In this document: one piece after another, positions 1-6,196 of the stretch
Position numbering within the stretch: the first letter of the stretch is position 1
How the letters are laid out: each line of letters opens with the position of its first letter
Origin: JABDGR01 sp964561455
GTDB taxonomy: Bacteria; Verrucomicrobiota; Verrucomicrobiia; Opitutales; JABDGR01
Direction of reading: 5' to 3'
Assembly: GCA_964561455.1 (NCBI GenBank)
Contig: CAZLPS010000090.1
Span: 1 to 17,181, forward strand
Length of the DNA stretch: 17,181 nucleotides
Translations under genes and position numbers: made by a program
The notes under the pieces: model-generated
What the model was told of the DNA's origin: nothing
The model's input: only the letters and a program-made list of their open reading frames with translations
Database searches by the model: none

Positions 1-107
1 TGCGTTATTCCTTCGACCGCGGGTTGATCAAGCTGCGCACGCTCTTCATTCCCGTATCCGAATCCCTGCACCGGGACCCCGGCGGCTTCTGGGTCTGCGA
101 TGTTTGA
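1..107 (+). CDS. 3' end of an unidentified protein (partial)
   Basis: An open frame enters from the left edge (first full codon at 3) and ends with TGA at 105-107, encoding 34 residues that finish GGFWVCDV. The frame has normal-looking composition (aromatic, charged and Gly/Pro residues mixed), and the next gene converges on it from the other strand, leaving about 33 bp between the stops. I do not recognise the family from this short tail. It could in principle be a chance open frame, but the orderly convergent spacing favours a real gene end. Confidence 0.5.
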   Translation, partial: RYSFDRGLIKLRTLFIPVSESLHRDPGGFWVCDV

Positions 108-140
108 CCGGAGGATGCCTTTGGGCACCGACGGTGGAAA

Positions 141-917
141 TCACGTCAGCAACAAATCCAACGCCAGCCGATGCAGCCTTGGATTGGCGGCCAGGCATGA
201 TCTCTGGTCGCCAACCTCGCCTCCTGACCAGTCCGTGATGACACCCCCCGCCCCGCGGATGATCGGCACCAACGGCAGCACATCCCACAAATTCATCACT
301 GCATCGGCCATGACGTCCGCCTGGCCGGCGGCCACCAGTAAATAGCCGTAGCAGTCGCCCCACGTGCGCACCAGCTTCGCCGCGCCTTCCAGCCGCTTCC
401 ACGCCACCGGGTCATGCCGCTTCGCCGAATCCACCACATCTGTGGTCAGCAGCGTCGCCTCGGAGATCGTGCGCGTCTCACGCACCCGCACCGGCAGGCC
501 GTTAAGTTTGGTCTCCGCGCCGTCACCGACACAGAGCAAATTCAATATCGGCTGGTGGATGGCACCCAACACCGGCTGACCCTGATGCAGGAGTCCAATC
601 AGCGTGCCGAACAAGGGAACCCAGTGCACGAACGACTTGGTGCCGTCGATCGGATCCAGCACCCACGTCCACTCAGCGTCCGCACGCTCCGGGCCATATT
701 CCTCGGCAATGATGCCGTGCTGCGGGAACCGGGCATTGATCATTTTGCGCAGCGCAGCTTCGGCTTCCCGGTCGGCCGCGGTCACCGGCGTCTGGTCGCT
801 TTTTTGTTCAACCGCCAGCGCGGGATTCCAGAAGTGCTGTCGAATGATCGGCCCACTGGCAGCGGCCAACTCGCCGATAAAGGCGCGATACGGGTCGAGA
901 TTCAAGCCGGAGGACAT
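141..917 (-). CDS. hisN: Histidinol-phosphatase of the inositol monophosphatase family (HisN-type)
   Basis: This is a 258-residue protein, full length for the Mg2+-dependent inositol monophosphatase superfamily. Visible metal and phosphate motifs are the Glu pair in AEEYG (E72/E73), WVLDPIDGT (D88, D91, G92, T93) and the C-terminal WD (W211-D212) followed by an IIRGAGG segment. The stretch RTWGDCYGYLLVA near residue 185, together with MNLWDVLPLVPIIRGAGG, is what I associate with HisN-type histidinol-phosphate phosphatases rather than SuhB or CysQ. It would hydrolyse L-histidinol phosphate to histidinol in the cytosol, the penultimate part of histidine synthesis. No other his gene is in view, so the exact substrate is inferred from motifs. 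The start ATG has no Shine-Dalgarno; its leader is pyrimidine-rich and contains a heptamer tract. It is divergent from the exonuclease gene. Confidence 0.85.
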   Translation of the reverse strand: MSSGLNLDPYRAFIGELAAASGPIIRQHFWNPALAVEQKSDQTPVTAADREAEAALRKMINARFPQHGIIAEEYGPERADAEWTWVLDPIDGTKSFVHWVPLFGTLIGLLHQGQPVLGAIHQPILNLLCVGDGAETKLNGLPVRVRETRTISEATLLTTDVVDSAKRHDPVAWKRLEGAAKLVRTWGDCYGYLLVAAGQADVMADAVMNLWDVLPLVPIIRGAGGVITDWSGGEVGDQRSCLAANPRLHRLALDLLLT

Positions 918-933
918 GGTGCCAGTCTATGCG

Positions 934-961
934 AGGGAGGAGGAAAAAGGAAAGGATGAAG
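934..961 (+). repeat. Degenerate tandem heptamer tract in the hisN leader
   Basis: The + strand reads AGGGAGG, AGGAAAA, AGGAAAG, GATGAAG: four consecutive 7-bp units with AGG conserved in the first three. On the hisN message this is a pyrimidine-rich leader ending about 16 nt before the start codon. It is the weakest member of the heptamer family described in the findings. Confidence 0.5.
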
Positions 962-1042
962 CTGAGTGCGAGGTAAAAAGTGTGACGCTAACGCAACCCG
1001 TACCCCCCGTTCGGCGGTCTGGCGAAAATTCGGTTCTTCCAC

Positions 1043-1070
1043 TTCTTAATTCTTAATTCATAATTCTTAA
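1043..1070 (-). repeat. Tandem heptamer TTCTTAA x4 before the exonuclease start
   Basis: Four back-to-back 7-bp units are seen on the + strand: TTCTTAA, TTCTTAA, TTCATAA, TTCTTAA, with one mismatch in 28 bases. The array ends 9 bp before the ATG at 1080. Read on the - strand the unit is TTAAGAA, which fits the YNNRRAR pattern of the other tracts in this window. Confidence 0.85.
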
Positions 1071-1079
1071 TTCGTCACC

Positions 1080-1763
1080 ATGAGCTGGCTTTCCACCTCC
1101 ATCCACGTCCTCGACTTTGAAGGCAGCCGGCAAAGCGGTGTCGTCGAATATGGCGTGGCGACCCTCCGGGATGGCAAAATCATTGCGACGCACACCCGCC
1201 TCTGCGCGCCCAGCGGACCCATGGCTGCAGCAGAATCCGCCCTTCACGGCATTGCGGAAAAAGATGCCGCCGCCGCGGCGCCATTTGCCGCGGAGGGTAC
1301 ACTCGTTGCTCACCTGCGGCAAACCGGACCCTTTGCGGCGCACCATGCACCCATTGAGCGCAGCCTGCTCCGCCGGGTTTGGCCCGTGCCGCCGGCGTCG
1401 CCGGATTTCGGCGCCGCCGTTCCCAGCCAAGCACCGCGCCTGTCTGACTGGGGCCCCTGGCTCGACACCCGTCGCATTTACGAGCACCTGTATCCGAAAC
1501 TGCCGAGCTATCAACTGGGTGAACTCATTCCAACCTTCGCGCTCACCGATGAGTTGTCCGCTCTTGCCGCCGTACATTGTCCTCGAAATCGCCGCCGCGC
1601 CCACTGCGCGCTTTTTGACGCCCTCGCTGCCGCGCTATTGCTGGGCCGCCTCGCTCGGGAACCTCCTTTGGCCACCGTTCCGCTCGCCTGGCTACTTGCC
1701 CGTTCCGGAACACCCGAACAAGCCGACGCCCTCAATCAGGGCGAATTCCCCCTCGGGGAATAG
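1080..1763 (+). CDS. DEDDh-type 3'-5' exonuclease (DnaQ/RNase T-like)
   Basis: The product is 227 residues with the DEDDh exonuclease layout. Exo I is LDFEGS (D12, E14) near the N-terminus, the Exo II-like segment is AAHHAPIERSLL (around 86-97), and Exo III is AHCALFDA (H175, D180). A middle segment, WGPWLDTRRIYEHLYP, is typical of a DnaQ-like subgroup that I associate with Verrucomicrobia. Predicted role: Mg2+-dependent 3'-5' trimming of DNA or RNA in the cytoplasm; which nucleic acid cannot be told from sequence. Exo II carries Glu (E93) where Asp is usual. No Shine-Dalgarno is visible; a heptamer array sits just upstream. Its stop lies 1 bp from the stop of the convergent kinase gene. Confidence 0.75.
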   Translation: MSWLSTSIHVLDFEGSRQSGVVEYGVATLRDGKIIATHTRLCAPSGPMAAAESALHGIAEKDAAAAAPFAAEGTLVAHLRQTGPFAAHHAPIERSLLRRVWPVPPASPDFGAAVPSQAPRLSDWGPWLDTRRIYEHLYPKLPSYQLGELIPTFALTDELSALAAVHCPRNRRRAHCALFDALAAALLLGRLAREPPLATVPLAWLLARSGTPEQADALNQGEFPLGE

Positions 1764-1764
1764 A

Positions 1765-4700
1765 TCACGCCGCCCCGTTGGCGATGCAATTACCCAGCGC
1801 TTCAATCAATTCCTGGTTGCGATAGGGTTTGAGGAGAAAGTGTTGCACCCCCATGCGCCGGAGCATTTCTACTCGTGGATCATGATTTACTCCGGACGTG
1901 GCGATGACCCGCAGATTCGGCCGAAGTTCGCGCAGCACCTTTAACGTGGCCACACCGTCAAGGCGCGGCATCATCACGTCCAGCAGTACCACCTCGACTT
2001 CGTCGCCACGGGCTTTCACTACCTCGATGGCCTGCGCCCCGTCCGCCGCCTCGATCACCGTGTACCCGCGCAGACCGAGAATGAACGCCACGGCCTGGCG
2101 CAGCGGCACCTCGTCGTCCACCACCAAAACCGTATGCCCGACTCCCGGCTTGCCTTCGGCGGCCCGCTCGGCCGTCCGCTTCATCAGTATCGTTCCCGGG
2201 GTGTCCTTGGCGGGACGCTCCGGCGGCATCTCCGTTGATGCCGGCAAATAAATCACAAATGTTGTTCCTTGCGGGCCGGTGGACTCCAACTCGATGATGC
2301 CATTGTGCTCCTGCATAATGCCCAGCGCCGTGGACAGCCCAAGGCCCGTGCCTTTGCCCACATCCTTCGTCGTAAAGAACGGCTCAAAAATCTTGTCCCG
2401 CACTACTGCCGGAATGCCCGTCCCCATGTCCGACACCCGGATGCGCACGTGCGGGCCGGGGGATGCCCCGGGAAAACTTGCAGTCTGCGCGCTCCCGAGA
2501 ACGACATTATCCGCCACCAGAGTGACAACGCCGCCGGCCGGCATGGCATCCCGGCTGTTGACGCAAAGATTCATCAACACCTGCAACATTTGCGTTGGAT
2601 CGGCCTTTACCGGAGATAGGCCCGGGTCGAGGCGCACGTCGAGGCGCACGTCGCGCGGGAAACTTTCGCGCACCAGCCGCTCCATCTCGTGTATGAGCGG
2701 AGCCAGCATCATCGGCTCACGCTTGCTGCGGCGACCGCGCGAGAACGCCAGCACCTGCTGCACAAGTTCCGTCGCCCGGTTGATGGACAGGTCCATGACC
2801 TCGATGATTTCGCGCTCCTTGCCCGCGAACGGCAGTGTCTTCAGGAACTCGGCGCCAAGGCGCACCGGCGCCAGAATATTGTTCAAATCGTGGGCAATCC
2901 CGCCAGCCAGATTGCCAATGCTTTCGAGGCGTTGGGCCCGCGCCAGACGCTCCTCAAGTGTGCGCTGGCTGGTAATGTCCTCCATAATTTGGACGCAATG
3001 CGTGACGCTGCCAGCCTCATCGAAAATCGGAAACAACAGCGAGCGCACCATGAACTGGCGCCCGTCCTTCGCCCGGTTGAGGTATTCGCCCTCCCATTTC
3101 TTCCCTTGGCGCAGGCGCAACCACAATTCCGGGTAAAATTCCTCCGGAGTCTGATTGGACTTGAGCAATTGTGGCCGCTGGCCCAGCAATTCCTCCTGGG
3201 GATAGCCCGACACCTCGCAAAACTTCTTGTTGGCGTAATCAATCACGCCCTCCGGATTGGTAATCAGAATGCCGACCGGGCTTTGCTCGACCACCTGCCC
3301 AAGGCGCCGGGACGTCTGCTCCTGCGCGAACCGGTGCGACACGTCCATCACCAACCCAAGAATGGCCGGCTCGCCTTCATGCTCTGAAGCGATGCCATGC
3401 CCCTGCACTGCCACCGCTGCGCCCTGGGGACCGGAGAGGCGGAATAACAACGCAGCCTCGCGTGCCGTGCCGGCATATAGCGGGCGGAGGCGCTCGGCCG
3501 CCATCGCCCGGTCTTCCGGATGCACCAATTCCAAGAATTCCGGACGCAACGCCGGCCGCGCACCGCCGGAACGGACAATCGCCCAAAACTTCGGGTTCGC
3601 ATAGACCACACGATTTTCCTGCAAAATGAAAATGCCTGCCAACGATTGCTCGACCAACCCGCGAAATTTATCCTCGGCCAGCTTGACGCGCGTCAAATCC
3701 ACGGCGGTGCCCGTAATCAGCCCGCCGCCCGCCACGGCACCGGCATCCACCACAAAAGCGAGTTGGAACCAGCGGTAATTCCCGTCGCGATGCTTCAGCC
3801 GCGCCTCGATCGTCTGGCGCAAGCCTGGCTCGCGTTGTGCGGCCGCGAGCGCCTGCTCAAAGCGCGGGCGGTCCTCGGGATGGAATAACTCCAGCCATTG
3901 CGTCAGGCGCGCCAGAAAATCCTTCGGCGTGTAGCCGAGCATTTCCGAGAGCGGATCCTCCCAGCTCAAGTTGCCCTGCACTGGAGTCAACGACCACTGC
4001 CCGACGCCACCTGCATGGGCCGCCACGGAATAACGCTTTTGTTCGCGGCGCAAATCCGCGGCGGCGGCCTCGCGATCCGACACATCCAGGCCCAAGGCGA
4101 GCACGCTCTCCATCGCGCCGTCTTCTCCCGGCAGCACGGAAATATGCCACTCTATGGCCCGGCGGCTCCCATCGCGCGCCAGTTGGTGCAGCGTCACAAT
4201 ACGGCCGGCCTTCTCCGCTCCCGTGGCGGGGCCAAAGGCGTCTTTAAGTACGGCCGAGTTCTCCGGCTCCACCCAGCCCAATTCCTCCAGCGACTTGCCC
4301 AGCACTTCCATTGCCCGCCAGCCAAACACGGCCTCCGCCCGGCCCGTCCACTCCTTGATCTTTCGGCTGGCATCCAGTTCGACCACCACGAGCGGGGTGT
4401 TTTCAAAATGCAGGTGCTGTTTCCGGAAAAAATCACGCTGGTGTTGCTCGGAGCCCGCTTGCAACTCATCCGCCTGTTTTTTCAGCTGTTTGAGATGGCG
4501 TTCCTGCTGGTGCGAGTGCCACAACAAACTGGCCAGCACAAAAAGCATTAAGGCCAGCGCGGCGCCGCGGTAGAAGGCGCCAACCTGACCTTCTGTTATG
4601 GTGTCGCCCTGGGATAAATCCGGGAGAAAGTCCGTTACATCCTGCTCATACGGTTTACCGTTGATGTCGAGGCGTTGAACCGTCTTCTTTGGCCCGGTAG

Positions 4701-4890
4701 ATGCCGCTGGCCCGGTGGAAGGCCCCACTGGGGATTGCACTGTAGCTGCCGGGGCCAGGACGCCTCCCGCAGTGTTGCTCGGCGGAGAATTTTGTGCCGA
4801 CGCCGCCCCCACCAGGGCAGCCGCCATGGCGAGGCCAATAAATGCCCGCCGAATTGGGCGTAATTTTTGTAACAAATTCCAAACAAACAT
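1765..4890 (-). CDS. Multi-PAS hybrid sensor histidine kinase with C-terminal receiver
   Basis: The protein has 1041 residues. The N-terminus resembles a signal peptide (1-32, ending ASA), followed by a low-complexity Pro/Ala/Thr region and a short periplasmic segment to about 108. One transmembrane helix follows (109-124), then a charged coiled-coil-like linker. Four PAS/PAC-like units follow at roughly 155-275, 285-400, 405-520 and 528-645. The kinase core has the HisKA box GGIAHDLNN with phosphoacceptor H667, the N box around N774/N778, the G1 box DMGTGIP at 821 and the G2 box GKGTGLGLS at 846-854. A receiver domain (919-1035) carries D925/D926, phosphoacceptor D971, T998 and K1021. It should autophosphorylate on His and pass phosphate to its own receiver. 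No separate output regulator is adjacent, so its target is unknown. It lies 209 bp downstream of the rhodanese gene on the same strand. Confidence 0.9.
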   Translation of the reverse strand: MFVWNLLQKLRPIRRAFIGLAMAAALVGAASAQNSPPSNTAGGVLAPAATVQSPVGPSTGPAASTGPKKTVQRLDINGKPYEQDVTDFLPDLSQGDTITEGQVGAFYRGAALALMLFVLASLLWHSHQQERHLKQLKKQADELQAGSEQHQRDFFRKQHLHFENTPLVVVELDASRKIKEWTGRAEAVFGWRAMEVLGKSLEELGWVEPENSAVLKDAFGPATGAEKAGRIVTLHQLARDGSRRAIEWHISVLPGEDGAMESVLALGLDVSDREAAAADLRREQKRYSVAAHAGGVGQWSLTPVQGNLSWEDPLSEMLGYTPKDFLARLTQWLELFHPEDRPRFEQALAAAQREPGLRQTIEARLKHRDGNYRWFQLAFVVDAGAVAGGGLITGTAVDLTRVKLAEDKFRGLVEQSLAGIFILQENRVVYANPKFWAIVRSGGARPALRPEFLELVHPEDRAMAAERLRPLYAGTAREAALLFRLSGPQGAAVAVQGHGIASEHEGEPAILGLVMDVSHRFAQEQTSRRLGQVVEQSPVGILITNPEGVIDYANKKFCEVSGYPQEELLGQRPQLLKSNQTPEEFYPELWLRLRQGKKWEGEYLNRAKDGRQFMVRSLLFPIFDEAGSVTHCVQIMEDITSQRTLEERLARAQRLESIGNLAGGIAHDLNNILAPVRLGAEFLKTLPFAGKEREIIEVMDLSINRATELVQQVLAFSRGRRSKREPMMLAPLIHEMERLVRESFPRDVRLDVRLDPGLSPVKADPTQMLQVLMNLCVNSRDAMPAGGVVTLVADNVVLGSAQTASFPGASPGPHVRIRVSDMGTGIPAVVRDKIFEPFFTTKDVGKGTGLGLSTALGIMQEHNGIIELESTGPQGTTFVIYLPASTEMPPERPAKDTPGTILMKRTAERAAEGKPGVGHTVLVVDDEVPLRQAVAFILGLRGYTVIEAADGAQAIEVVKARGDEVEVVLLDVMMPRLDGVATLKVLRELRPNLRVIATSGVNHDPRVEMLRRMGVQHFLLKPYRNQELIEALGNCIANGAA

Positions 4891-5099
4891 GTAGGATGCA
4901 AGAATACAGAAACTGGATGTTCTCGGGAAGCTAAATTCTCAAAGCTTTCGCGGTCGGCAACCTCCGTATAGCCAGTCAACTCCTCCCAAACTGTGCGGGA
5001 GTTCCACGGCGGGACTCCAGTTGCTGTCGGCGGGCTGATCAGGGGGATTCGGATGGAATCCAGGCAGGACATTTGGCTCTCTTGCCGCACAGCGCGACT

Positions 5100-5681
5100 T
5101 CAATGCCCGCAGGAGGCCGACGCACGATTGTTCCAAGGCATCCGCGCCAATATCATTGCCATTCCGCAGGTGTTGGTGATGCCCGAAAACATCAGGCCGG
5201 CGCCGACGAAAGCCGAAAGGGCCAGCCACGCGGGGCTGGCAAAATAGCCGAGGACTGAACCGATCAACACGAGCAACCCGGCGGTGAGTCGCACCTGGCG
5301 CTCCAGCGACATGGTGGCGCGGCCTTTACTTACCGGCAAGCCGGCAGCGGCCCAAGCATCCACCCCGCCTTTCACCACATAGAGATTCTGGAGGCCGGCG
5401 GCGTGCAATTTCTCCGCGGCCTGTTCGGCCCGACCACCGGAACGGCAGAAAAGATAACAAGCCGATTTGCCCGCCATCAGGACTTGCACTTTGGCAGCCT
5501 CAAGCAGATGCAGGGGAAGAGACGCCGACCCGGGCACGTGGATTTCCGTAAATTCTCCAAGCGTGCGCACATCAAGGAGCAGGGCGCGCGCATCCCCTGT
5601 CGGGACTTGGGCCGGCAAAACGGTTTGCAACGCCTTGTCCCAATGGGCGCCAAGCGGCGATTCCAGAATGGCAGTATTCAT
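5100..5681 (-). CDS. Rhodanese-like sulfurtransferase fused to a DUF2892 membrane domain (YgaP-like)
   Basis: The product is 193 residues. Residues about 15-118 form a rhodanese domain with LLDVRTLGEF near 35 and the active-site loop CRSGGR (C79-R84), preceded by CYLF. After a short linker, residues about 124-182 (starting MSLERQVRLTAG) match the DUF2892/YgaP membrane domain, with two hydrophobic helices and the ITNTCGMA segment. The predicted role is moving sulfane sulfur through a persulfide on C79 at the inner membrane; E. coli YgaP is the model. The C-terminus SASCGH adds a further Cys/His. The gene is complete from ATG, with only a weak AGG before the start. No sulfur-metabolism neighbour is present to fix the physiological partner. 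Confidence 0.85.
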   Translation of the reverse strand: MNTAILESPLGAHWDKALQTVLPAQVPTGDARALLLDVRTLGEFTEIHVPGSASLPLHLLEAAKVQVLMAGKSACYLFCRSGGRAEQAAEKLHAAGLQNLYVVKGGVDAWAAAGLPVSKGRATMSLERQVRLTAGLLVLIGSVLGYFASPAWLALSAFVGAGLMFSGITNTCGMAMILARMPWNNRASASCGH

Positions 5682-5766
5682 AATCTAGCCTACCATCCTT
5701 TGGCGGGCCTGTATATGGGGCCAAGTGCTAATGCTGGCTAAGGGAATTTCTTAGCGGGCCTATACC

Positions 5767-5937
5767 ATGAGCAAATAGTTGAAAAACTACACCACAGTCG
5801 TGGATCGTTGTCCAGAGACCGGTCTTTACGTCGGCTATGTGCCCGGATTTCCGGGTGCCCGTTCCCAAGGGGCCAATTTGGATGAATTGCAGCGCAATCT
5901 CCAGGAAGTTGTCTCGATGTTGCTGAAGAAACGGTAA
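5767..5937 (+). pseudogene. Decayed solo HicB-like antitoxin gene
   Basis: From TTG at 5779 the frame encodes 52 residues including NYTTVVDRCPETGLYVGYVP and then LDELQRNLQEVVSMLLKKR. This is the characteristic N-terminal partial RNase H-like fold of small HicB-type antitoxins. Immediately upstream and in frame is ATG AGC AAA TAG, so the usual MxKxLKNYT-type start appears broken by an amber codon at 5776. The protein also stops right after MLLKKR, where relatives usually continue with a Glu/Gly/Pro-rich tail. No convincing HicA toxin follows. I infer a remnant, although translation from TTG 5779 as a short protein cannot be excluded. Confidence 0.65.
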
Positions 5938-6021
5938 ACTTGCGCTAAATGCCATTAGCGATCAGCGACAAACTGCAAAATGTAAAGCCTGGGGACTTTT
6001 TGACTCTCTACGCATAACTCA

Positions 6022-6046
6022 ATGCGGTCACAGATTGTGACCGCAT
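6022..6046. promoter_or_regulatory. Perfect 11-bp inverted repeat with 3-bp centre
   Basis: The left arm ATGCGGTCACA (6022-6032) and right arm TGTGACCGCAT (6036-6046) are exact reverse complements around GAT. No T-run follows on either side, so a standard intrinsic terminator is unlikely. It could be an operator-like site or an RNA hairpin. It lies 85 bp after the HicB remnant and about 150 bp beyond the 3' end of shc. Confidence 0.7.
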
Positions 6047-6196
6047 CCTTGGACGACCGAATATAGCGAAGTCCGCCCAGTCAAATTCGGAATAACATCA
6101 AGTACCCTCCTACCCTGACCATGGGCTATATGGATTAATGTATGTAACCCACGCTGATGTTCCAATTTCTTTTTTTTGATTCATTTTAATGAGATT

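Larger units (their letters stand above)
5682..6196. other. Gene-poor spacer between the rhodanese gene and shc
   Basis: This 515-bp stretch lies upstream of the rhodanese gene and downstream of shc. It holds a short HicB-like coding remnant (5767-5937), a tiny open frame (5949-6017) and a perfect dyad at 6022-6046. From about 6047 to 6196 I see only AT-rich sequence with an eight-T run near 6171-6178 and no recognisable gene. Confidence 0.6.

Noticed and set aside
1043..1070. TTCTTAA array as a CRISPR-like or phage repeat
   Set aside because: Units are contiguous without spacers, and no cas gene or mobile element is nearby.
2626..2649. 12-bp tandem duplication (GTCGAGGCGCAC twice) in the kinase gene
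   Set aside because: It encodes DVRLDVRLD in the kinase core, where relatives have the same length, so it is coincidental likeness rather than an expansion.
5949..6017. 22-codon frame starting MPLAISDKL as a possible hicA toxin
   Set aside because: Only the first few residues resemble a HicA start and the rest does not; far too short for the toxin.
6171..6178. T-run near the shc 3' end as an intrinsic terminator
   Set aside because: In the shc sense it is an A-run, and no GC-rich stem precedes a T-run on either strand.
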